In this document: one piece after another, positions 1-9,314 of the stretch
Layout: every line of letters begins with the position of its first letter
Numbering within the stretch: position 1 is the first letter of the stretch
Translations under genes and position numbers: made by a program
Notes under the pieces: generated by a model
Databases searched by the model: none
What the model saw: the letters and a program-made list of their open reading frames with translations, nothing else
What the model was told of the DNA's origin: nothing
DNA from: Trichosporon coremiiforme
Lineage: Eukaryota; Basidiomycota; Tremellomycetes; Trichosporonales; Trichosporonaceae
Length of the DNA stretch: 28,443 nt
Direction of reading: 5' to 3'
Assembly: GCA_039545355.1 (NCBI GenBank)
Contig: BCJJ01000082.1
Location: 1 to 28,443, forward strand

Positions 1-655
1 GCATAGACCATGGCCTTGCCCCTGAGGCATGAGTCACAACCACCGCTTTGGAGCCGACTGCTCCCGCACGACGCACTGAATTGATGGGGCCTGGAGCATG
101 TCTTAAGACTTGGTCACCTATGCACCCCCCCTGCTTAGCCTGAAGGAAGTCTGTATCAACGAGATGAAATTTGTGCGAAGCGCCGCCTGGAAAGCACTGC
201 AACCTCTACTGACCCGTGCGCATCTACATGAGAAATTGTTCATGCGCCTCGCACCTTTTCCTGAATATGTAATGGGGCGACGGCGTCGGAGGCGGAGAAG
301 AAGGTGGGGCGGCGTCGCACCTGGTGTCTGGTTGGTGCGAGCGAATAAGCGGTCTGCATGCACCGGAGTTCGCCCCTCGCGCTCAGCACACATAGCTCTG
401 CAAGCTGCTGGGTCGCGCGCGACAAGGCCAGGCCGTCAGGCCGAGACGCATAGAGCTGCAGGCAAGTGGGATAGCGACGGATGCAGCCCATCGTTCAACG
501 GAGTTCGCTTGAGATGAGAATGACACGAGAGCAACGGAGCTCGGCACGTGATCTGGAAATTGTGGAGGTCGTCCAAAGTCAGAAGTTGGCCTGACGCCAT
601 CGCGTGCAGGTGCGATCGCGAGCTCTGAACTCTGTCCATAAACATCTGCAACGCA
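1..655. other. Upstream intergenic region, no gene seen
   Basis: No reading frame here has recognisable protein similarity or a splice pattern like the neighbouring genes. The frames that stay open (about 110-517 +, 118-393 - and the tail of a long minus-strand frame from 436) are arginine- and serine-rich, as expected for shadow frames in GC-rich DNA. The last 100-200 bases presumably hold the promoter and 5' UTR of the methyltransferase that follows. I could not pick out a TATA box. Confidence 0.5.
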
Positions 656-1892
656 ATGGTGAGCTCAAGGAAGCAGTATGAGCTAACAGTCACAGTCCAA
701 CGACGAGGTAAGTGCAGATTGCTTCTGCGCGGCAAAGCGGCCCTTGCGCCATCCTCAATCGTAAAGCTGTACTGACCGTGGCTCAGCATCCCTCGAAGCG
801 CCCTCGTCCGAACGTGGGTTCCGCCCTGCGACGCGGTCCGCCGGGACCCGACTTCGCGAAGGGCGTCAAGTACTGGGACGACATTGACGCGACTGTTGAC
901 GGCATGCTCGGTGGCTTTGGCACTGGCGTGAGTTGGGTGCCGCGCGTTACCAACTAACGGCAGCCTGTCCCGCACATCGACCAGCTCTCTTCGCGTCTGT
1001 TCCTCCTCTCCCTTCTTCCTCAGCTCGCCACTTTCCCCAACCCGCTCACCCCATCGCCGCCATCTCAGCGTCCGCCGTACCGCCTCACCGCCCTCGACGT
1101 TGGTGCCGGTATCGGTCGTGTCACGTCCACCGTCCTGCTGCCGCTGTTCGACGATGTTGTGACCGCCGAGCCGGTCCAGCACTTCGTCGAGGAGGCTGAG
1201 CGCGCCGCGTCCAGCGGAGAGTGGAGGGAGCTGCCGCGTCTGGCCGGCAAGGTGCGCGACCCGGAAGAGCAGAAGGAGCGGGAACGCCGCGCCGCGGAGT
1301 GGAACCGGGGCCGCGGCAAGCGTGTCTGGGTCGTCCGTGGGGGTCTGCAGTCGCTCGACCCGGCCTACCCGACGCGAGGCGGGAACCAGAGCCTCGGCGT
1401 TGTCGGTGAGGCAAGGGAGGGTGATAAGGGCAACCTCGGAGAGGACGGCAACATCCAGTACGATGTGTGAGTAGCTGGGCGTGCTTGGCGGTTTAAGCTG
1501 ACGTCGCAGCATCTGGTGCCAGTGGTGCCTCGGACACATGGGCCACGACGACCTCGTCGCGTTCCTGCGCCGCGCCAAGGCTGCGCTCCGCCACCCCTCC
1601 GACATGGCGGACGACGAGCAGGCTGAGTACGGCAAGCCCATCATTGTTGTCAAGGAAAACTGCTGCGAGGACAGCCCCGAGGGAGGTCCGAACGAGTTCC
1701 TTGACGAGGAGGACTCGAGCCTGACCCGGTGAGTGCCAGCTTGTGAGCTCGCTGGGGACAAAGCTGACTATCAGGTCTAACGGAAAGTGGCTCCAGGTGT
1801 TCGAGGAGGCTGGCCTGCGCGTCGTCAAGGAGGAGGTCCAGGAGGGTCTTCCGCAGGAGCTCTTCGCTGTCAAGACTTGGGCTCTGCAGTAG
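656..1892 (+). CDS. NTM1: Alpha-N-terminal protein methyltransferase (NTM1/NTMT1/Tae1 family)
   Basis: SAM-dependent enzyme of the family that methylates the exposed alpha-amino group of proteins starting X-Pro-Lys; in yeast the substrates include ribosomal proteins. Proposed exons are 656-658, 696-707, 787-927, 964-1466, 1510-1728 and 1775-1892, giving 331 aa. Family marks are KYWDDIDATVDGMLGG at residues 33-48, the SAM motif DVGAGIGRVT from residue 97, YDVIWCQWCLGHM before the catalytic region, KENCCED in place of the animal KDN motif, and an LPQELFAVKTWAL C terminus. It is longer than the roughly 220-aa animal enzymes because of two charged, low-complexity insertions between the SAM motif and YDVIW (around nucleotides 1215-1310 and 1360-1455). 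The start is the least certain part: joining a bare ATG to a 12-nt exon (SNDE) keeps frame with canonical splice sites, whereas reading straight on from 656 puts exon 3 out of frame. Confidence 0.88.
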
Positions 1893-2737
1893 ACATTTGT
1901 ACATTTCATATTAGGTTGCATGGGTTTCGTGTTCTCTCATCGCGATGGGTGCCTCGACGGACCTGGAGTTGCAAACCTAGGTAGTCAGTGCGAGAAGCCG
2001 AAGCGCCAGGCGGTCCACTGGCAGTGAGGACTGAGATTGATCCTAGTACTCGGAGCATCATCAATGAATCTTGCAGCTGTGCAACAGGCGGTAGCCTGAC
2101 GGGCCCGCTAACGTCCATCTGGCCCGGAGCAGCAGGGCTGGGGGAGCGTTGGGAGTACGGGGGTGCCAGCAGTGGCACCGGAGGACGATGTCAGTGCAAT
2201 CTGTGAATCCATGCAGACTGGCGACGACTCCTCAGTAACCCGAGCGGTGGCTCAGCCACTCCTGTCCCCGCAGCTTCCTCACGTCCGTTCAACGACATCA
2301 ACACATGCATTCCGAGTACGCGTGCATGCAGATGACCGCGGCATGCACGCTCCCTCGCCTCCGTGCCTCATCTTCGCGCTGGGGGTTGCACTGCACGTGA
2401 TTGAGACTTCCACGTGGAGGGATGCCACAAGTGCCACATTTTCGCTTTTCGTCAAAACGCCGCATCTGAGCCAGCTCTCGACCTAAACTGCCATTGCTGG
2501 TGTCGGTAGTCCTCCCAACCATCAAGCGATCAGGTGAGTGCGCCAGCGACGACGACGACGACGAGCACTGTGCTGACCTTGCGATCTCCTGTTGTGACTA
2601 CCGCCTCTACGATTGTTGTGTGCTTTTCCCCGATTCCGAAACTCGAAAAACCGACCTGTATCACGGCCCTCCAAATCTTCAAATCTTCGACGGCTTGTCA
2701 CATCTGAAACTTTCGACCGCAACAACTTCCAGTCAAG
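1893..2737. other. Intergenic region and leader of the eL32 gene
   Basis: This holds the 3' UTR of the methyltransferase and the promoter and 5' UTR of the ribosomal protein gene. I see no supported gene. A GAC/CGA trinucleotide run lies at about 2547-2565, and a tandem AAATCTTC pair at about 2683-2698, shortly before the start codon. Confidence 0.5.
2534..2732 (+). other. Possible 5' UTR intron of the eL32 gene
   Basis: A strong donor (CAG then GTGAGTG) at 2534 matches the donors used throughout the window, and a TTCCAG acceptor at 2727-2732 lies 5 nt before the start codon. Leader introns are common in fungal ribosomal protein genes. There is no clear CTGAC or CTAAC close to this acceptor, so the exact 3' end is weakly supported. 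Confidence 0.3.
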
Positions 2738-3389
2738 ATGCCTTCGCACATTCCCATTGTCAAGAAGAGGACGAAGCACTTCAAGCGTCACCAGTCTGAC
2801 CGCTACCATGGTGTCAAGGAGTCCTGGAGGAAGCCCAAGGGTATCGACAACCGCGTGCGTATCAATCGAAGGAAGGAAGAGTTGCTGGATCTGGAATCGG
2901 ACGCTGGGTTGCTGGAAACGGATGGGAACTGCGTGCACGGCAACAGCGCGGCAACTGCACTTTTGTCTGCTGTTGTTCTGATCACTGGAAAGCGTCTCTT
3001 TGTGCATCTCAGCTTGCAGATGCTTCACTGCGCTCCCACCCAGCGTCTTGTGACCACAGACCAGGCATCTTCCTTTCCTTCAAGACATCGCCTAGAGCTA
3101 TTGCTGACTTTGCCAGGTTCGTCGTCGCTTCAAGGGCCAGCTCCCCATGCCCAAGATCGGTTACGGCTCGAACAAGAAGACCCGCCACCTGATCCCCTCT
3201 GGCCACAAGGAGGTCCTCGTCCACAACCTCGCCGACCTCGAGCTCCTTCTCATGCACTCGAACCAGTACGCCGCTGCCATCGCCCACGGTGTCTCGTCCA
3301 AGAAGCGCATTGAGATCCTCTCGCGCGCCAAGATCCTCGGCGTCAAGGTCACCAACGCCGCCGCCAAGCTCCGCACTGAGGAGGCCTAA
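2738..3389 (+). CDS. RPL32: 60S ribosomal protein L32 (eL32)
   Basis: Structural protein of the cytosolic large ribosomal subunit. Exons 2738-2854 and 3117-3389 are joined in phase 0 (donor GTGCGT, acceptor TGCCAG) and give 129 aa, close to the roughly 130 aa of yeast Rpl32. The family is clear from [16 protein letters not shown] near the N terminus, [16 protein letters not shown] across and after the junction, [17 protein letters not shown] in the middle, and [17 protein letters not shown] at the C terminus. The protein is basic and lacks a targeting sequence, as expected. The single coding intron is 262 nt, several times the 34-50 nt usual here; I looked for a box C/D snoRNA in it and found no convincing C box. 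The gene is convergent with the histidine-phosphatase gene; about 283 bp separate their stop codons. Confidence 0.97.
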
Positions 3390-3672
3390 AAAGGTTGATC
3401 CGACCTAGACGGGAGCGATGTATGACTGGTTGCATATAGGATTGAGAGGACATGCGTGTCCGGGCATCACCTACGTATACTGACGTCCTCGAGGTCGCAG
3501 AAGACTGATCTCTTACAGGGAGTCAAATCTGCGTCGGCAGTGAGGTACAGGCACTTGCAGTAGTCGTTCACTCGCGAGCGCGAGTGGCTTCCTTCTGTCA
3601 TGGCAGCGACCAAGTCAACAAATGCGATTCATCCCAACAGACCGCGACACCCCTCTACAACTGATCTAGTTT

Positions 3673-4921
3673 CTACAATCGCGACACAACCCTCGTCTTC
3701 GGTGCGTACTTCTCCATACCAGGTCCGAGACCGACCGGCAACTCGTCCTCAGGCGAGTGCTCCTCCATGTCACCTTCGTCCTGGTCATCAGCTCTGGATT
3801 GCCATAAACTGCCGTAGCTTTGGACTCACGTCGACGACTTCTCCGTTCTCGAGCTCGACGGCGTCGAACTGGTGTCAGTGGAAAAAATAGGGAGGAATTG
3901 GGAAGCTTGCCGTTGAGGGCCGGCAGACTCACGCTCCAGTCCCGCTCTAAGCCAAGGGGCAGGTAGTCTGTCCTTCCGTTCCAGATCTGCTCGAAGTGGT
4001 CACTCGTGCCAATACGCTTGTAGAGCGAGGTGCATGCGCATGCAGCCGTGACTTCGCGTTTCGGATCGCCCGTGAGCTGGCAGTCAGCAACGATGCACTT
4101 TCCTACCTCTATTTCCTCGCCCGAAGCTGCCGCATTGCTCAGCATCGCTCGAGCCGCACTCACCGCCCGTCCCAGCGCAATAACAGTCGCAGCATGCGCA
4201 AAGATGACCACGCTCCGCACGCCCTCCTCGTCCATCCTCCGCACAAACGTCTTGGCGAATAGGTCTAATCTCTCATGGAGCTCCTTCAGACTCTCCCCCT
4301 TTCGCGACGGGTACAGGGTACTCGTGTACTCCTCATTGATGAGACCCGGGGGAAAGTGCTTCGACATGCTCGCCGCGCCCTCTATAATGGGTCGAGGGTG
4401 AAGGCCAGTCCCAGGCGCGGCGTGCGAGTACCACTCGGCCGGACCGTGGTCCATGTGGATCTGCTTCTTCAACTTGAGCGCGAGGGGAGCGGCGGTCTGC
4501 ACGCAGCGATACCATGGAGACGCGACTATCTTCTCTGGAACCGGATATTCGCGAGGCGTGGTCAGGAAGACGGCGAGGTCGTCGGACTGGTTCAGGCCGT
4601 GCGCCGCGAGCTGGGGTTAGCTGTTATCGGGTTCTTGCTAGCTGTAGTCGTGCCCCTCTTCGTACGTGCTGCGGTTCTACGCATGCTACCCGAGTTCGCG
4701 GATACTGTGCCCCCCGCTGCTCCGATAATGCGACTGCAGCTTGACTTCTGCGCGGAAGAAGGAGGTGGTGGGCACTCACGGGATGGTCGCGGATCAGATC
4801 AGTCGGCGCCTTCTGCCATCCGTCCGGCTGCCAGTTGGCTCTGCACCGTCAGCACCATCCTCTTGCCCTTCTGACAAGCTTACCGAAACCCATGACGGCA
4901 CACGTAGATGTACTCGAGCAT
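3673..4921 (-). CDS. Histidine-phosphatase (phosphoglycerate mutase-like) protein, Tfc7-like
   Basis: Member of the histidine phosphatase superfamily. Exons in reading order are 4921-4884, 4840-4780, 4610-3933, 3868-3830 and 3780-3673; all junctions keep frame and give 307 aa. The N terminus YIYVCRHGFR carries the phosphate-binding RHG with the catalytic histidine at residue 10. SPWYRCVQTAAP supplies the second arginine (about 68), followed by EWY (about 92), and FAHAATVIALGRA supplies the second histidine (about 172), so the catalytic set looks intact. This arrangement resembles the N-terminal domain of yeast Tfc7 (tau-55 of TFIIIC), but I do not see the tau-95-binding C-terminal domain: after the catalytic domain there is only an acidic tail (ELENGEVVD, EEHSPEDELP). 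It could be a TFIIIC-associated protein or a free-standing phosphatase. Intron 2 (169 nt) could hide a small extra exon. Confidence 0.8.
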
Positions 4922-5456
4922 TGCAGGTTAGCTGGTGAGGTGTGCGATGCGTGAAGTGAACACCGCAGGAGAAGTGGATGTGCCCGGCTGTGGTCGTACC
5001 CGCACCACAGGCCGATTCGGCTTTCGCCGCCCGGCTGGTGTCAAGCAAGACACGGATGTGGGGGTGAGACCATGAGTTGCCAGGGTCTGCAATTTTGGGT
5101 AAGATGCCACCGCTCCGCGCTCCGTCAAAGTTCTGCAGAAGGAAACGCAGCAAACTGCGACTGATTAGATATCTCAGGCAAGCATAGACCTGCCACGGTC
5201 CCGAGCATCCCGGTCATCTGTGCTGACTCTGCGCGACCTGCAGCTCTCCACGACTCGCACTCTGCACCAAAATACCGCTGGATGCGACTCCTTGCTCTGC
5301 AACCATACTCCCAGTCAGTAACCTGCATCGACCAGCTCATGGATGGCAATTGTACATCGCTGAAATACCTATGCTACCGCCTATATCCACGGAAACCTAG
5401 ATATCCCAAACGTCGGCCCCGCATGCTGCCCCTAAATGCAAACAAGAACGACGTGT
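4922..5456. other. Intergenic region between two minus-strand genes
   Basis: This should contain the promoter of the Tfc7-like gene and the 3' UTR of the uL13 gene. Short open frames on the minus strand (about 4794-5153 and 5125-5349) have no recognisable motif and no good splice continuation. Nothing else seen. Confidence 0.5.
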
Positions 5457-6407
5457 TTAGTAGCCGAACTTGGCGAGAGTCTCGTTCTGGGGAACAGAGG
5501 CGAGGGCCTTGGCGCGGACCTTGCGAGCAGCCTGCTTGCGCTCGAAGTAGGCCTGGCCCTTGACCTTCCTCTTCTCCTCGAGGCGGTCGACAACGTCCTT
5601 GTAGCCCCATCCGACCTCGTGCGAGATGCGCTTGAGGGTGGCGTACTTGCGGCCGGGCTTCAGGCGGAGGACACGAAGGGCGGCGGGGACGACGACCTTC
5701 TTGACCTTGTCCTGGGCGGGGGGAACACCCTCGTAGAGCTCAAGGCGGCGGAGGGCGGCGGCACCGCGCGAGGTCTTGTGGGGGACCATACCGCGGACGG
5801 CCTTGTAGAGGATGCGCGAAGGAGCACGGTGGTGGAAGGGACCGGACTTCTTGGGGTTGACGATGTGACGCTTGTGGAGGTAGGCGTGGTACTTGAGCTT
5901 GTTACGGAAGAACGAGCCCGAGACGTTGATCTCCTCGCAACGGACGACCGAAACCTTCTGGCCGGAAAGGATCTGTACACGGAAAGTCGTGGATTATCGA
6001 AATGAAGCGCGAGCAAAAGATTGTGCGTTGCAGACGACGAGAAGAGGACATGTGGTTAGCACCCGTTTCGCGAAAATTGTTGATAAATTTCGGCAGCATG
6101 ACTCCAGGAAAGAAAGGACCAGACACCACAAGACCTTCACACTTCCAGCTCTTCCTCCAGACTTCTCTGCGCCTCGCAACGCGCAGCTGCAGCTGCACGC
6201 CGTTCAACTAGCCGCGCCCTCCGTCTTCCCAGCTCCATCTCCTTGTCCCGGTCTCTCCCTTCACATTTCCTCCTCTCCGTGATCCTTTCCTTCCTGTTTC
6301 CAGCTGTCCTTCGAGACACTAACCTGCTTGGCGAGAACCGAAGCAAGACGACCAAGGAGGTGGCCCTTGCCGTCAATGACGATGGGCGTAGACGAGATGG
6401 TCGACAT
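5457..6407 (-). CDS. RPL16: 60S ribosomal protein L16/L13a (uL13)
   Basis: Large-subunit ribosomal protein of the uL13 family. Exon 1 is 6407-6324 (28 codons, with [20 protein letters not shown]) and exon 2 is 5972-5457, joined in phase 0, giving 199 aa, the length of yeast Rpl16. Recognisable segments are [40 protein letters not shown], the core [17 protein letters not shown], and the C terminus NETLAKFGY. The 351-nt intron is one of the longest in the window and follows codon 28. I found no box C/D motif in it. Just upstream of the start codon, at about 6434-6465, the element GCAAGTTCAAA (plus-strand reading) occurs twice with a 15-nt period. Confidence 0.97.
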
Positions 6408-6433
6408 TTCTATTCGTTGCAATCGGGTGTGTT

Positions 6434-6465
6434 TGGCAAGTTCAAAATTCGCAAGTTCAAAGTTC
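6434..6465. repeat. Two-copy 15-nt direct repeat upstream of RPL16
   Basis: On the plus strand the unit GCAAGTTCAAA occurs twice, 15 nt apart, followed by ATTC and GTTCC respectively. It lies 27-58 nt upstream of the uL13 start codon, so it is in the leader or core promoter. It could be a small duplication or a regulatory element. Confidence 0.6.
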
Positions 6466-7311
6466 CGAGTGATATATCGAGTCACAGACGGGTTTCGAGG
6501 GCAGGAAGCGGGTCGGTGGTTCGCGATTCGGTCGGCGGGGAGAATCAAGTCAGCACTGGCGTTGGGGTCGTCGTCGTTGTACGCACTTTTGGGGTTACCT
6601 TGAGGGATGGAGGAGAAGGACCGACCTGGCTAACGTCCGATGAAGCTCGCTGGCACACTCCAAGACTCGCCGCCACGGGATCAAATTGCCCAGCTGCAGA
6701 AATCGTTAGCGTGCTTTTCTTAACGCCGACGGTGCCTGAGGATTATTCACGTGGCAATAAGCGACAGTCACGACTCCTTAGTTTTTACGTAAGAACGAGC
6801 TTCAAAAATGATCTCTCTCGCACATCGGAGATCGACGGGGTCTGTGCAGCGCGTCTTCTGGCCGCCGGCTGCTGCGGGTGTTTCATGTGCTCGACGCGCC
6901 TCTGCAACGCGACCATCCCTTGTCCGTCTCGTGTCACTAATGTGCATGGGATGTGCCCGTCTCTTGACTACGGTTCGCTCGTGGCACGGAACAATGTGTT
7001 GTGGGCATGCTCGGAGTTTGGACTCGAAGCACTTTGCTAGCTACTGCAGCCGACTGACTGCACGCTCGAGGCACCCACAGCATATGAGGTTTCACTGGAA
7101 CACATACCGTGCGTGACTCCAGCAAGCTGACGCGAACATTCGTTGATCTGCAGCTGCGGTGTGCACTGCACATGCACAGCTATACCCGATGTATCGTCTG
7201 CCTCTGGACACGGACTTTGTGCGCTGGACCTGAGACAATGGCCGGGGAAGTAGTACGCCTCGTCATGCCAGTCAGGCTCATCTTGAAGCTCGAAGTTCAA
7301 AGTCAATGACA

Positions 7312-7331
7312 CCGAGGGCCGAGGGCCGAGG
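7312..7331. repeat. CCGAGGG tandem repeat
   Basis: Nearly three perfect copies of the heptamer CCGAGGG occur in the intergenic region. Such short runs are common in GC-rich DNA. Confidence 0.7.
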
Positions 7332-7919
7332 AGCCTTCGGGAAGCAGCTCAGCTCATCACGCTAAACGATGGACTGGATCTGTGGCTTTGGAGAGTACGC
7401 AGCGCAGGCACGTACGTGGGTACGCACGAGCACGAGTGATGCGCCTGCCCGGTGCGAGTGTCTGAACTTAACCCAAACCCCTCCTGGTCATGAAGCTTCG
7501 GGGTGCTGCATGCTGCAATGGTGCGAAGCGCTGTTTCGGTTTTCATCCTGGGGGTAACAGGTACTGGAAGGTGTCGCAGGTGGCAGGGTCACCCGTTGCG
7601 GTGAGTCTGCAGCTTACTTGCAAAGGAGTCGACGGCAGAATTCCCCGGCGCGTCAAGACCGCAGGCTGCGCGCTGAGCAAGATCGACTTCGAGACACAGA
7701 GGGACGGAGGTTGAAGGGAACAGCAATTCATAGGGTTCCTCTGCTCGCGTTTCTGCATGTCTGATTTGAGAGTTCAAACGCGTCCTCTGCTGCTCCTCCT
7801 GCCCGCTTATCTCCTGTACTTCCTCCTAGCAGTGGACGTACCGTATCCCCGGGTTTCGGCCAGTCGCAGTTCGTCCTCCCCGCCACCTTGCCTGACTCGT
7901 CGACTCGGGGCAGGCCAGA

Positions 7920-7961
7920 GCCTTCTGCCCCTTCTGCCCCTTCTGACCCTTCTGACCCTTC
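7920..7961. repeat. 9-nt tandem repeat (CCTTCTGCC/CCTTCTGAC)
   Basis: Between four and five copies of a nonamer, the first two CCTTCTGCC and the next two CCTTCTGAC, so the array contains two versions of the unit. No gene context explains it. Confidence 0.8.
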
Positions 7962-8708
7962 CGCTCAGTTTGCTCGCGTAGTGCTGTGAAAGTAATGCCA
8001 GCCCGAAGCAATTCTGATGAATCACAGAGTCCCAATTAAGCTTCCGCGATCATGAGAGACATGACTGTCCTCATTCAACGTGTGACAGAGGGCCAGAAAC
8101 AAAACGGAATGCCTGCATGCGGTCAGTCAAGTAGCCTCAGAGTTAGAGTATTGAGGTGTGCGATGCATTGAAGTTATGGATGACGAGCATTGAAACTTAC
8201 ATGAAGGATGCAGAACCAAGGTAACTATGGGGATAAGCGTCAAGCTTTACGTCAACGGCAACGGCCCTGAGCTGAATTCTGAGCGGCGCGCGCAGGCTGA
8301 CGGCTGCGAGTAAGCGGAGCAGCGGCTGCGTGCCTTCTTTTAGTTGATCTGGCGGATGGGGAGCGCACGGTGCACGGAGAGCAGGTATAGCGGGCGCGTG
8401 GGTTCAGCACGGAGCGCGTGGTTGGGACATGCTCGAGGTGCGGTTTTGTGGTTTAGCGGAGGGGCGGGGTCCTAGAGGAGGAGGGAGTAGTGATCATGAT
8501 GGGCTCGGGAACTAGGGCATGTGGGCCTGGGACAGATTGACGGCCTGCAATCGGCGTCGGTGGCTTCAGTCGCCCACGCCCTGGCCATGCCCTGGCTCTC
8601 CTGCTGGCCCTCAGCCCTGCGTCCTCTGCCCAACCTCCAATCTCGCGCGCGCCCCGATCCCTCGACCCTCCCCCCTCGGCGTCCGCAGCATGGCACAGCA
8701 GGCAGCGC

Positions 8709-8746
8709 GGCACAACGGCACAACGGCACAGCGGCACAACGGCACC
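8709..8746. repeat. 8-nt tandem repeat (GGCACAAC)
   Basis: Four full copies and a partial copy of the octamer GGCACAAC, the third changed to GGCACAGC. It lies about 570 bp upstream of the transporter start codon, at the edge of the pyrimidine-rich leader. Confidence 0.8.
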
Positions 8747-9314
8747 AGCATCGAGCCCCTCCTCACTCCAGCACTTCCACACACCGATCCACCCAGTCCC
8801 ACCGATGCTCGACATCCCGCCGCCGTCACATCCACCTCAGCCTGTACAATAGATGACATTCTTCTGACTGTCAATTCCGGCACACCCCAGTGCTCACCCA
8901 CCGACTCTCCTTCTCGCATCACCACCACAATCGCTTTCCGATCTCTGCCTTCCTGCCGCCCCGCACCCAGCACACCGACGACGCACCGTTCCCGCCCGTC
9001 CCGCTACCCTTCCGGCTGTCCTTCCAACTTTCGTCCACCAACATTTCTCTTCTCCACCATTCTCGCGGCCACCACAACGCACGCCGGTCGCATCGCCATC
9101 ATCAGCCGTATCCTTGTAACGACTCCGTGACTTCTACGAACCTCACGACTCTGGTGCGGCGCCGATAACGCACAGCGCGCTCGAGCCTCAACCCCGGGCG
9201 CCACCTCTTGCTCTCTTCACGGTTCCTAAGCTAGCACAGCAAAACATCAGCAACATCGACACGGTTCCAACCTGTCCTTGTGTTTACCGCTTCGAACCTA
9301 CGGCGTAGGCATTC

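Larger units (their letters stand above)
6466..9314. other. About 2.85 kb without a supported gene
   Basis: This lies between the divergent uL13 (-) and TPT transporter (+) genes. I checked both strands for conserved motifs and spliced frames and found none. The longest open frame (plus, about 6243-7040) starts inside the uL13 intron and reads as unstructured sequence. Features seen are a CCGAGGG repeat (7312-7331), a 9-nt repeat (about 7920-7961), an 8-nt repeat (8709-8746), and a strongly C/T-biased plus strand from about 8750 to 9310. The C/T bias suggests a long pyrimidine-rich promoter or leader for the transporter. An unspliced non-coding RNA cannot be excluded. Confidence 0.45.

Noticed and set aside
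436..1761. A 441-codon minus-strand frame opposite the methyltransferase
   Set aside because: It crosses exons and introns of the opposite gene and lacks any conserved segment; the plus strand gives a coherent spliced enzyme.
2855..3116. A snoRNA in the eL32 or uL13 intron
   Set aside because: Intronic snoRNAs are common in ribosomal protein genes, but I found no RTGATGA C box paired with a CTGA D box in the right order in either intron.
6243..7040. A 265-codon plus-strand frame overlapping the RPL16 first exon
   Set aside because: It starts inside the RPL16 intron, is antisense to its first exon, and shows no domain or biased codon use suggesting a gene.
8521..9130. Two overlapping plus-strand frames upstream of the transporter
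   Set aside because: Pro/Ser/Thr/His-rich products of a pyrimidine-rich tract and a tandem repeat. They look like leader sequence, not protein.
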